Of a stretch of 64,000 nt of DNA, positions 42,701-51,017 are shown piece after piece. This stretch comes from an uncultured Bacilli bacterium (lineage in GTDB: Bacteria > Bacillota_I > Bacilli_A > RF39 > UBA660). Each line of letters begins with the position of its first letter. Position 1 is the first letter of the stretch. The stretch lies in the NCBI GenBank assembly GCA_944332475.1, contig CALVKA010000001.1:186001-250000 (forward strand), read 5' to 3'. Below the pieces are notes generated by a model that had not been told where the DNA came from, ran no database searches, and saw only the letters and a program-made list of their open reading frames with translations. A program made the translations under genes and the position numbers.

Positions 42701-43732
42701 ATGGCAAATATAGATGTTAATTATATTAATACAAAGTTATTTGAAAAAGGAGATAGACCTTTTAGGCTTGCGGATTTAGAATATTCTGAAGTTAGGACGG
42801 ATGGTCAACATTTATTGGATCAAGATGGGAATCCTGTTGGGACAAAAGGGGATATGTATGCGAAGGTGATGATGGATCGGTTACTTAGGGAGGGTTGCTA
42901 CGATATTAATCCTCGTCCTAAGTATGAAACCGACGGGAAACCTGCGAATACGTTGTCTTTGAATAATCCTGGTTTATTTACTTATGATATTTCTAAAGGA
43001 GAGTCTCCTATGATGACGCTAAGACCGATTGCAGTAAAAAAGAGTATAGGGGAAGTTCTTTGGATTTATCAAGATGCTACTACCGATTTAGAAGTTTTAA
43101 AAGATAAGTATGGTGTTACTTGGTGGGATGAATGGGATTTACAAGATGAAGATGGTCATTTTTTGCGTAATATTGGTTCTACTTATGGTTCTATTATTTC
43201 TCATTATGATCAGATGAAAAATTTACTTCAGGAGTTGAAAGATAATCCGGATGGTAGACGACATATTATCGATATGTGGCAGTTAGAAGATTTTAAGAAG
43301 CCTCATGGGTTGAAACCTTGTGCTTATTCTACGGTATGGAATGTTAGACATGGTAGAGATGGGATTAATTATTTGGACATGAAATTAATTCAAAGGTCTA
43401 GTGATTTTTTGGTTGCGGGATGTATCAATCAAATGCAATATCTAGCTTTGATGCAAATGGTTGCACAAGCAACAGGATATCAACCTGGTACTTTTAGTTG
43501 GGATTTACAAAATGTTCAGATTTATGATAGACATATTGCACAAGCCGTAGAACAACTTAGAAGGAATCCCATTTCTTGTGATGATGGTGTTCATACAGAA
43601 CCTTATTTGGAGTTAAATCCTGATGTTCATAATTTTTATGATTTTACTTTGGATGATATTTCTGTTAAAAATTATCCTCGCCAGTTGATTAAAACGAGAA
43701 ACCCTCAGCAGAAATTTGATAAAGGAATTTAG
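42701..43732 (+). CDS. thyA: Thymidylate synthase, divergent ThyA
   Basis: 343 residues from ATG 42701 (AGGAGG upstream; a longer frame from 42566 overlaps the previous gene and adds non-homologous sequence). It makes dTMP from dUMP with methylene-tetrahydrofolate. Seen: WDEWDLQDEDG, GSTYG, the nucleophile Cys207 in LKPCAYS, and QRSSDF at 231-236. Differences from the common ThyA form are Ala after the catalytic Cys (usually His), INQ for FNI at 242-244, and NVQIY where DTHLY is usual (Gln273 for His207 of E. coli). N-terminal 50 residues are longer than standard. It is coupled to dfrA (2-base gap), which recycles its dihydrofolate product. Confidence 0.85.
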   Translation: MANIDVNYINTKLFEKGDRPFRLADLEYSEVRTDGQHLLDQDGNPVGTKGDMYAKVMMDRLLREGCYDINPRPKYETDGKPANTLSLNNPGLFTYDISKGESPMMTLRPIAVKKSIGEVLWIYQDATTDLEVLKDKYGVTWWDEWDLQDEDGHFLRNIGSTYGSIISHYDQMKNLLQELKDNPDGRRHIIDMWQLEDFKKPHGLKPCAYSTVWNVRHGRDGINYLDMKLIQRSSDFLVAGCINQMQYLALMQMVAQATGYQPGTFSWDLQNVQIYDRHIAQAVEQLRRNPISCDDGVHTEPYLELNPDVHNFYDFTLDDISVKNYPRQLIKTRNPQQKFDKGI

Positions 43733-43734
43733 CG

Positions 43735-44220
43735 ATGAGAAATGTTACGATGATTGCAGCGGTTGGCAAGAATTTGGAATTGGGGAAAGACAATGATTTG
43801 ATTTGGCATTTTAAGGAGGATATGCGTTTCTTTCGTGAACACACTCTTCATAAGCCTATTATTATGGGAAGAAAAACATTAGAGTCTCTACCTGGTCTAT
43901 TATCGGAAAGACAGCATATTGTTTTGAGTCGTAGTTTTGAAGAATTTCCTGATTCCGTTTTAGTCATACATTCTATAGAAGAGTTACTTCCTTATATTGA
44001 ACAACATGATGAGGAATTTATGGTCATTGGAGGAGCAAGTATTTATAGGGAGATGTTACCTTATTCAGATACGATGTTACTTACGGAAGTAGATGCGGAA
44101 AGTGATGCGGATGTTTATTTTCCATCTTTTCATAAAGAAAATTGGGAGAGTACTATTTTAAGTGAACAAGAAGAGGCGGGAATTTCTTATAAACATTTGG
44201 TTTATACAAGAAAAAAATAA
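43735..44220 (+). CDS. folA: Dihydrofolate reductase
   Basis: 161 residues. DHFR fold signatures: MIAAVGKNLELGKDNDLIW, then HFKEDMRFF with the catalytic acid Asp29, PIIMGRKTLESLP for NADPH contact and FMVIGGASIYREMLPYSD. It regenerates tetrahydrofolate consumed by the adjacent thymidylate synthase, a standard gene pair. It ends in a strong bidirectional terminator. Confidence 0.94.
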   Translation: MRNVTMIAAVGKNLELGKDNDLIWHFKEDMRFFREHTLHKPIIMGRKTLESLPGLLSERQHIVLSRSFEEFPDSVLVIHSIEELLPYIEQHDEEFMVIGGASIYREMLPYSDTMLLTEVDAESDADVYFPSFHKENWESTILSEQEEAGISYKHLVYTRKK

Positions 44221-44241
44221 AGAGACACGTGTCTCTTTTTT
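44221..44241. terminator. Bidirectional intrinsic terminator between folA and rnhC
   Basis: AGAGACAC directly abuts GTGTCTCT (44221-44236), flanked by A-rich sequence on the left and T-run on the right, so it can work both ways. Confidence 0.85.
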
Positions 44242-45151
44242 AATATATTAAAGTATGCAATATTCTATCTGTATTCTTAAAATTGTATTTAGCAATTTCT
44301 TTTAATTTTTCTTCTCCATATTTTTCTACGACTTCTTCACCAATTTCATCTACATCACGTCCTGCACCTTTTGGTAGGGGAATATGAATAGAATCACAAA
44401 GTTTATCGAATTCTTTTAAGAAGATATATCTACTTATGATGGATGCAGAAGCTACGGCTAGATTTTTATCTTCTGCTTTTGTCATAAAAGTAATATTTCT
44501 TTGGATATTTGGAATTCCTTCTAAATATTCGTAATATCTTTTTTCTCTAGCAAATTCATCTACTACGATATAATCAATATCTGGTTTTTCTTCGGTCATC
44601 AATTGATATAATACTTTATTGTGAAGAATGGCTTTTATTTTATTCATATTGATATCTTTGGTATATTTTTCGTTATATTCTTTATTGGTTAAAATCATAC
44701 TTCTATATTTTACAATTTTAATTAGTTCTGGTGTTATTTTTTTTATTTTTTCATCGGTTATTTTTTTAGAGTCTCCAACACCTAATTTTTCTAAGCGTTC
44801 GACATCTTCTTTTTTGACGTAAGCTGCGGTTACGACGATTGGTCCAAAGTAGTCACCAGTTCCTACTTCATCACTTCCTACAGAAGAACAGTTATGGTAT
44901 TTTTGATCTTTTTTCTTCTGTTCTTCTTTTTTTTCTTTGGTATTATCTAAAACGGTTCCCCACATTGCAGCATCAACATCGGCACTTGTTCCTTGAAACA
45001 TGGCTTTTCCTGATTCATATAAAGTAATTACTGTATCTTCTTCTTGTGCTTGGAAGATGGCATACGGTATTTTTTTATCTCTTACTTTGTTTTTATAATA
45101 TTCAATCATCTTTTGTTTGGTTTCTTCATTTACTTTAATCACAATATTCAT
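44240..45151 (-). CDS. rnhC: Ribonuclease HIII
   Basis: 303 residues. The N-terminal TBP-like domain (about 1-70) binds the hybrid; a Lys-rich linker follows; the catalytic domain begins VGSDEVGTGDYFGPIVVTAAY with Asp94 and Glu95, and has YIVVDEFAREKRYYEYL and the final LPKGAG motif. The N-terminal extension and the GSDEVGTGD form separate RNase HIII from RNase HII. It removes RNA from RNA-DNA hybrids. On the - strand, its start faces the CvpA-like gene. Confidence 0.93.
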   Translation of the reverse strand: MNIVIKVNEETKQKMIEYYKNKVRDKKIPYAIFQAQEEDTVITLYESGKAMFQGTSADVDAAMWGTVLDNTKEKKEEQKKKDQKYHNCSSVGSDEVGTGDYFGPIVVTAAYVKKEDVERLEKLGVGDSKKITDEKIKKITPELIKIVKYRSMILTNKEYNEKYTKDINMNKIKAILHNKVLYQLMTEEKPDIDYIVVDEFAREKRYYEYLEGIPNIQRNITFMTKAEDKNLAVASASIISRYIFLKEFDKLCDSIHIPLPKGAGRDVDEIGEEVVEKYGEEKLKEIAKYNFKNTDRILHTLIY

Positions 45152-45223
45152 GTCTCCACCTCAAATTAATTATAGCATAAAACTATAAAAACGTTTATAA
45201 TAAAATAGTAAGGAGTTGAAGTT

Positions 45224-45940
45224 ATGAATATCTTAGATATTGCAATTATTTTAATTTTAGTTATGAGTGCCATTGTCGGTTTTAAAAGGGGCGCTATCAA
45301 AGAGATTGTTTCCTTAGTTGGAATTATTATTGTCTTTGTTGTTGCGTTTTCTTTAAAAGGGGTATTAGGAAATGTCTTATGTAAGTGGTTACCATTTTTT
45401 AATTTTGCTGGTAGCTTAGAGGGAGTTAGGGTATTAAATATTTTACTATATCAATTAATTGCTTTTTTAATTATTTATAGTTTATTATTTAGTATTTATA
45501 TGATTGTTGTGAAAATATCGGGTATTGTTCAAAAACTTGTTCATATGACGATTATTTTACTTCTTCCTTCTAAGATTATTGGAGGGATTGTTGCTTTTAT
45601 TACAGGGTATGTGATGGTATTTGTTGTGTTACTTGCGTTGTTAATTCCACTACGTAATACGGATGTCTTTAGAGAAAGTGGTATTGCTAATTACATGGTA
45701 TATGAAACACCAATACTTGCTAGTAGTTCTGAAAATATTAGTACTTCTATTAATGAGATTTATGAGTTAGGAGAAGATTTATCTAAAGGTGATATTAGTA
45801 CGAATGAGGCAAATGTTGAGACTTTAGATATTTTGTTAAAATATAAAATTGTCAGTCCAAAGACAGCTAGACAATTAGTGGTACTAGATAAATTAGATGG
45901 TATTTCCGGATTAGATGAAGTTATTGATAAATATGAATAA
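45224..45940 (+). CDS. CvpA-family membrane protein
   Basis: 238 residues with four membrane helices (about 3-20, 27-47, 72-97, 113-142). The start MNILDIAIILILVMSAIVGFKRGAIKEIVSLVGIIIVF in outline carries the CvpA signature GFxRGxxxExxSL. CvpA-like proteins are linked to colicin V export and, in Bacilli, to cell-envelope maintenance next to mutS2 or rnhC, as here. The C-terminal 90 residues are soluble. AAGGAG upstream. Confidence 0.85.
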   Translation: MNILDIAIILILVMSAIVGFKRGAIKEIVSLVGIIIVFVVAFSLKGVLGNVLCKWLPFFNFAGSLEGVRVLNILLYQLIAFLIIYSLLFSIYMIVVKISGIVQKLVHMTIILLLPSKIIGGIVAFITGYVMVFVVLLALLIPLRNTDVFRESGIANYMVYETPILASSSENISTSINEIYELGEDLSKGDISTNEANVETLDILLKYKIVSPKTARQLVVLDKLDGISGLDEVIDKYE

Positions 45941-45993
45941 GTTTGTGATAATATAGATATATAAATTATATGAATTAAGAAAGGATTGAGATT

Positions 45994-46290
45994 ATGAATT
46001 ATATAAAAAGTGAAAAAGAATTTGATGAAGTGATTCAAAAAGATAAAGTTATTGTTGATTTTTATGCTGAATGGTGTGGACCTTGTAAGATGTTGAGCCC
46101 TATTTTAGATAAAGTTAGCAAAGAGTTAAGTTTAGATACTTATAAAGTTAATGTGGATGATGTAGAAGAAGTTGCTAGACGTTATGGTATTATGTCTATT
46201 CCTACGGTTATGATTTTTTCTAAAGGAGAAGAAGTAAGAAAACATGTCGGCTTTATGGAGGAAGAAGAGTTAAAAGAGTTTGTCAAATAA
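45994..46290 (+). CDS. trxA: Thioredoxin
   Basis: 98 residues, single thioredoxin fold. Active site WCGPC with Cys28 and Cys31 and cis-Pro70 in SIPT. It keeps cytoplasmic thiols reduced. Its last codons, with the terminator overlapping them, recur 1.9 kb downstream after the repeat protein. The size is slightly below the usual 105 residues. Confidence 0.94.
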   Translation: MNYIKSEKEFDEVIQKDKVIVDFYAEWCGPCKMLSPILDKVSKELSLDTYKVNVDDVEEVARRYGIMSIPTVMIFSKGEEVRKHVGFMEEEELKEFVK

Positions 46291-46302
46291 CTCTTTTTTT
46301 CT
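46272..46302 (+). terminator. Intrinsic terminator overlapping the trxA 3' end
   Basis: AAAAGAGTT (46272-46280) pairs with AACTCTTTT (46289-46297), 8-base loop, T-run. Part of the stem is trxA coding sequence. Confidence 0.8.
46273..46298 (+). repeat. Direct repeat left: trxA 3' end and terminator
   Basis: 26 bases identical to 48186-48211. Here they encode the trxA ending KEFVK and its stop. Confidence 0.9.
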
Positions 46303-46311
46303 TATTTTATA

Positions 46312-46320
46312 TGTTATAAT
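46312..46320 (+). promoter_or_regulatory. Extended -10 promoter of the second repeat protein
   Basis: TGT directly before TATAAT (46315-46320), 10 bases after the trxA terminator; no clear -35 box. Confidence 0.55.
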
Positions 46321-46358
46321 GAAATAAAGTAGTTTTAAGGTAGAAAGGCGGTATTATA

Positions 46359-48149
46359 ATGAAGTATCAAAATGGGGAAGAGTTTTTAAATGCATTGTAT
46401 CAAGATATGCATATGGATGATGAGGTTATGTTTACTGCTGATAAAAGAGATACTCCTGTAGAAAAAATTGAAAAATATATGGAGCGATTAGAAAGAGTGC
46501 ATGAAAAAGCAATGTCTAGTCCTCATAAAATGGACCTTTTAAAAAGAGCTTATTATGATCGGTATGTGATAAAAGAACTTCCTGAAAGTTATGTTCGCTT
46601 ACAACAAAGGATTGCTAGAGAAAGAGGGTACGGTGATGTTGATGTTACTGATGAGATGAAAGAGCAAATGTTATCTCAGATACAAAATAATCAAATGAGG
46701 TCTTTAGAGTCTTGGGTTGAGTATTTATCTAGTGATGATGCTATGTATCCTACTTGGTTTAAACATTATGCTTTTCGTGGAATGTTAAAACTAGGACAAT
46801 TTGATAAAGAAAAAGGAGAGTTTTCTAGACGTAGTAAAACAACTACCGAACCATATGTAGAATTAAATCAAGAAGTTCTTGCGAAGGTCTATGACGCTTT
46901 ATCTAAAGAGATTGGAACGACAGAAGAAATTAGTGATGAAGTAAAGATAGCGTTAGAAAACGGAGAAAGTTTTAAAAAGTTATATGCATATTATTTAAAA
47001 AATATGGATTATGTTCAACATAATGAAGATACGGATGGTATTTGGATTAAGTATGAACAAGGTAGTGATTATCATCCTTTATGGGAATCTTTACAAGGTA
47101 AAAATACAGGATGGTGTACGGCTGGTGAAGAAACGGCAAAAGTTCAACTTGAAAACGGAGATTTTTATGTGTATTATACCAAGGATGAAAATGGTGAATA
47201 TAAAAATCCGAGGATTGCGATTCGGATGGATGGGCATTCTAACATAGGAGAAGTTCGAGGAATTGGCCCTGATCAAAATATGGAAGGGTGTATGACTCCT
47301 ATTATTGAGAAAAAATTAGATGAGTTTCCAGACAAAGAACTATATTTAAAGAAAATTCATGATATGAAGTTATTAACAGAAATTGATAAGAAAGTAAAAC
47401 AGGATGTTGAATTATCTAAGGAGGAATTAAGATTTTTGTATGAGATAGATTCTCCAATCGAAGGATTTAGCTGTTGGAAAGATTCTAGAATTTTCGAAAT
47501 AATAAGTAAGAGAGATAAAAAAAAGGATGGTGCATTTTTATTCAATTGTGCAGAAGATAACATTGGAACTCATATATCAGATTTTGACGTTCATGAGATT
47601 ATTGTGTATATGGGAGGGCTACATTATAATGGCCAATTTGTTCCTTATATTTTTAAAAGCTTACAAAATATAGTTGGATCTGCTCGTTTTAGTAATTTAA
47701 CTAGTTCAAAGGGTTTAGAAAGTTTACAAAGTATAAGTGGTAATGCTGATTTTCATAATTTAGCTAGTGTTGAAGGTTTAAAAAAATTACAAAGTATAGG
47801 TGGGTATGCTGGCTTTGATAATTTAACTAGTGCTGAAGGCTTAGAAAATTTACAAAGTATAGGCGGCGATGCTGCTTTTGGTAGTTTAACTAGTGCAAAA
47901 GGCTTAGAGAGTTTGCAAAGTATAGGTGAAACTGCTGAGTTTTATAGGTTGACAAGTGCTGAAGGTTTGGAAAGTTTACAAATTATAGGCGGAGATGCTT
48001 ATTTTAATAGTTTATCAAGACTTGATAATCTTAAAAGTTTAAAAACTATTGGTGGGAAAGTGTCTTTAGGTATGGAATCAGCTTCTGATTTGTTAGATGC
48101 CGATAGGAAAGGTGAAGTTGCTCACGACAGAAATCTTGGATTAAGGTAG
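46359..48149 (+). CDS. Unknown 21-residue-repeat protein, paralog of the parE-parC insert
   Basis: 596 residues. The first 330 are clearly homologous to the 27040 protein: EEFLNALYQDMHMDDEVMFTADKRDTPVEKIEKY, YPTWFKHYAFRGMLKLGQFDKEKGEFSRRSK, TGWCTAG (Trp near 251), then GDFYVYYTKDENGEYKNPRIAIRMDG and EVRGIGPDQN in outline. The C-terminal part has about 6 repeats of 21 residues (GLESLQSIGGDAxFxSLTSAE). Fewer repeats explain its shorter length. No signal or membrane segment. It has its own promoter and is flanked by direct repeats of the trxA 3' end. Function unknown. Confidence 0.8.
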   Translation: MKYQNGEEFLNALYQDMHMDDEVMFTADKRDTPVEKIEKYMERLERVHEKAMSSPHKMDLLKRAYYDRYVIKELPESYVRLQQRIARERGYGDVDVTDEMKEQMLSQIQNNQMRSLESWVEYLSSDDAMYPTWFKHYAFRGMLKLGQFDKEKGEFSRRSKTTTEPYVELNQEVLAKVYDALSKEIGTTEEISDEVKIALENGESFKKLYAYYLKNMDYVQHNEDTDGIWIKYEQGSDYHPLWESLQGKNTGWCTAGEETAKVQLENGDFYVYYTKDENGEYKNPRIAIRMDGHSNIGEVRGIGPDQNMEGCMTPIIEKKLDEFPDKELYLKKIHDMKLLTEIDKKVKQDVELSKEELRFLYEIDSPIEGFSCWKDSRIFEIISKRDKKKDGAFLFNCAEDNIGTHISDFDVHEIIVYMGGLHYNGQFVPYIFKSLQNIVGSARFSNLTSSKGLESLQSISGNADFHNLASVEGLKKLQSIGGYAGFDNLTSAEGLENLQSIGGDAAFGSLTSAKGLESLQSIGETAEFYRLTSAEGLESLQIIGGDAYFNSLSRLDNLKSLKTIGGKVSLGMESASDLLDADRKGEVAHDRNLGLR

Positions 48150-48185
48150 GAATTATTACTATATATATTTGGTGTTTTTGAGGAG

Positions 48186-48211
48186 AAAGAGTTTGTCAAA
48201 TAACTCTTTTT
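48186..48211 (+). repeat. Direct repeat right: remnant of a trxA 3' end
   Basis: Identical in 26 bases to 46273-46298. Just upstream, GAGGAG plus this repeat would read EEKEFVK and a stop, close to the trxA ending EEEELKEFVK. The hairpin probably terminates the repeat-protein transcript. Confidence 0.88.
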
Positions 48212-48297
48212 CTTTTTTCTATCGACAAAAATTAGTTTCTTTTTTCTTTTTCTGTGTTATACTAGGGGTGTAAATAGAGATGAATAGGAGGCAATAA

Positions 48298-50919
48298 ATG
48301 AAATACGTCTATTTATTTACTGAAGGCAGTAAAGATATGAGAAATCTATTAGGAGGAAAGGGTGCTAACTTAGCAGAAATGACTAATATAGGGTTACCGG
48401 TACCTCAAGGGTTTACTGTAACAACAGAAGCTTGTACTAGTTATTATGAGCATGATCGTAAGTTATCTGATGAGATTTTATCTCAGATTGATGAGAAAAT
48501 TCATGAACTAGAAGAGATTACTGGTAAGACTCTTGGAGATCGCAAGAATCCTTTATTGGTGTCTGTTCGAAGTGGGGCACGTGCGAGTATGCCTGGTATG
48601 ATGGATACTATCTTGAATCTTGGAATGAATGATGATGTTGCAGAAGGATTTAGTGAGGTTACGAATAATAAACGTTTTGTTTATGATTCATATCGTCGAT
48701 TTATTCAAATGTTTGCAGATGTTGTTATGGGATTTCCAAAATCTTCTTTTGAGAGAAAATTTGATGATATAAAAGAAGAAAAGGGAGTTGAGTTAGATAC
48801 TGAACTTACAGCAGAGGATTTAGAGGAAGTTGTTCATATTTATAAGGAAGAATATAAAAAACATGCTGGTGTTGAATTTCCACAAGACCCTAAAGAACAA
48901 TTGATGGCTGCTGTAGAAGCTGTATTTAGAAGTTGGATGAATGATAGAGCGATTACTTATCGTCGTTTGAATGATATTCCAAGTAGTTGGGGAACAGCTG
49001 TTAATGTTCAAGAAATGGTTTATGGTAACCGTGGAGAAACTTCTGGTACAGGTGTTGCTTTTACAAGAAATCCTGCTACGGGTGAAAATAAACTATTTGG
49101 TGAATATTTGATGAATGCTCAAGGAGAAGACGTCGTTGCTGGTATTAGAACGCCTCAATCTATTGATACATTAAAAGAAGTAATGCCAGAATGTTATGAG
49201 CAATTTAGTCAAATTTGTAAGACTCTAGAAAATCATTATAAAGATATGCAAGATATGGAGTTTACTATTGAAGATGGAAAATTATTTATGCTTCAAACTA
49301 GAAATGGTAAACGTACAGCAACTGCTGCATTAAAGATTGCTGTTGATATGGTAAACGAAGGAATGGTTACCAAAGAACAAGCTTTGTTAATGGTTGATCC
49401 TAAACAATTAGATCAATTACTTCATCCAATGTTTGATCCTGAAAGTTTAGCAAATGCTGAAGTTGTTGCAACTGGACTTGCTGCATCACCTGGTGCTGCA
49501 ACTGGTAAGATTGCGTTTACTGCAGATGATGTTGTTCGTATGCATAATGAAGGTGAGAAAGATATTATTTTAGTTCGTTTGGAAACTTCACCAGAAGATA
49601 TTGAAGGAATGAATCTTGCACATGGTATATTAACTCTTCGTGGAGGAATGACATCTCATGCAGCTGTAGTTGCTCGTGGTATGGGAACTTGCTGTGTTTC
49701 TGGATGTGGAGATTTGTCTATCGATGAAGAGAACAATACTTTAACATTAAAAGATGGACGTATTTTAAAAGAAGGAGACTATATTAGTTTGGATGGTAGT
49801 GCTGGTAATGTTTATGCTGAACAAATTAAGACTGTTGATGCTAGTATTACTGGTAATTTTGGAACATTTATGGAATGGGCAGATGAATATCGTACGTTAG
49901 AGGTTCGTGCCAATGCCGATACTCCTAGAGATGCTTTACAAGCGAAAGAATTTGGAGCAGAAGGAATTGGGCTTTGTCGTACAGAGCATATGTTCTTTGA
50001 TGAAGAAAGAATCTTTAATTTCCGTAAGATGATTACAGCTACGGATGTTGAAAGCAGAGAAGCTGCTCTTGAAAACATTTTGCCTTATCAAAGAGAAGAT
50101 TTTGAAGGATTATTTAGAACGATGGATGGTAAATGTGTTATTATTCGTTTCTTAGATCCACCACTACATGAATTTTTACCAAAGACAGAAGAAGAGATGA
50201 GACCTCTTGCTGAAAGTTTAGGTATTACTTATGAAACATTAAAGAATAGAGTAGAATCATTAAAGGAATTTAACCCTATGATGGGACATCGTGGATGTCG
50301 TTTAGCTATTACTTATCCTGAAATCGCTAAAATGCAAACGAGAGCTGTTATAGAAGCTGCTATTAACGTAGAAAAAGAAGGAATTCATGTTAAACCTGAA
50401 ATTATGATTCCACTTGTAGGTATTGTAAAAGAGTTACAATTTGTTAAGAAGGTTGTTGTCGATACTGCGAAAGAAGTTATGGATCAAGCAGGAGTACAAA
50501 TTGATTATAAAGTTGGTACTATGATTGAGATTCCAAGAGCAGCACTTTTAGCAGATGAGGTTGCGAAAGAAGCTGAATTCTTTAGTTTTGGTACTAATGA
50601 TTTAACTCAGATGACATTTGGATTTTCTAGAGATGATGCTTCTAAATACTTGAATGATTATTATCAAAAAGGTATTTTAGATCAAGATCCATTTGCTACA
50701 CTAGATCAAAACGGTGTTGGTAAATTGGTAGATATGGCTGCTAAACTTGGTAGAGAAACAAGACCAGATATCGAACTTGGTATTTGTGGTGAACACGGTG
50801 GAGATCCTAGTACCATTGATTTCTGTCATAGAGTAGGACTTAACTATGTATCTTGTTCTCCATTTAGAGTACCAGTAGCTAGACTTGCTGCTGCACAAGC
50901 TGCTATTAGAAATAAATAA
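48298..50919 (+). CDS. ppdK: Pyruvate, phosphate dikinase
   Basis: 873 residues, standard length. N-terminal ATP-grasp domain with FTEGSKDMRNLLGGKGANLAEM and SVRSGARASMPGMMDTILNLG; swivelling domain with the phosphorylated His in GGMTSHAAVVARGMG (about residue 453); C-terminal pyruvate domain with RTEHMFF and CGEHGGDPSTIDFCHRVGLNYVSCSPFRVP in outline. It interconverts pyruvate, ATP and phosphate with PEP, AMP and PPi; common in fermentative gut bacteria as a PPi-using glycolytic step. ATG 48298 has AGGAGG and an extended -10 TGT-TATACT (48258-48263). Confidence 0.97.
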   Translation: MKYVYLFTEGSKDMRNLLGGKGANLAEMTNIGLPVPQGFTVTTEACTSYYEHDRKLSDEILSQIDEKIHELEEITGKTLGDRKNPLLVSVRSGARASMPGMMDTILNLGMNDDVAEGFSEVTNNKRFVYDSYRRFIQMFADVVMGFPKSSFERKFDDIKEEKGVELDTELTAEDLEEVVHIYKEEYKKHAGVEFPQDPKEQLMAAVEAVFRSWMNDRAITYRRLNDIPSSWGTAVNVQEMVYGNRGETSGTGVAFTRNPATGENKLFGEYLMNAQGEDVVAGIRTPQSIDTLKEVMPECYEQFSQICKTLENHYKDMQDMEFTIEDGKLFMLQTRNGKRTATAALKIAVDMVNEGMVTKEQALLMVDPKQLDQLLHPMFDPESLANAEVVATGLAASPGAATGKIAFTADDVVRMHNEGEKDIILVRLETSPEDIEGMNLAHGILTLRGGMTSHAAVVARGMGTCCVSGCGDLSIDEENNTLTLKDGRILKEGDYISLDGSAGNVYAEQIKTVDASITGNFGTFMEWADEYRTLEVRANADTPRDALQAKEFGAEGIGLCRTEHMFFDEERIFNFRKMITATDVESREAALENILPYQREDFEGLFRTMDGKCVIIRFLDPPLHEFLPKTEEEMRPLAESLGITYETLKNRVESLKEFNPMMGHRGCRLAITYPEIAKMQTRAVIEAAINVEKEGIHVKPEIMIPLVGIVKELQFVKKVVVDTAKEVMDQAGVQIDYKVGTMIEIPRAALLADEVAKEAEFFSFGTNDLTQMTFGFSRDDASKYLNDYYQKGILDQDPFATLDQNGVGKLVDMAAKLGRETRPDIELGICGEHGGDPSTIDFCHRVGLNYVSCSPFRVPVARLAAAQAAIRNK

Positions 50920-50923
50920 TTTT

Positions 50924-50948
50924 AAAGGCTAGATTTTAGCCTTTTTTT
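50924..50948 (+). terminator. Intrinsic terminator of ppdK
   Basis: AAAGGCTA (50924-50931) pairs with TAGCCTTT (50937-50944), T-run to 50948. Confidence 0.85.
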
Positions 50949-51017
50949 ATTGATATATATTATTATTTTAAATGATTGTTTTTTATGGTATAATGAATAA
51001 TAGGAGTGATAGTTGAT

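Noticed and set aside
46273-48211. Complete transposon or IS around the second repeat protein
   Set aside because: There is no transposase and no terminal inverted repeat; only the direct repeat of the trxA end supports an insertion.
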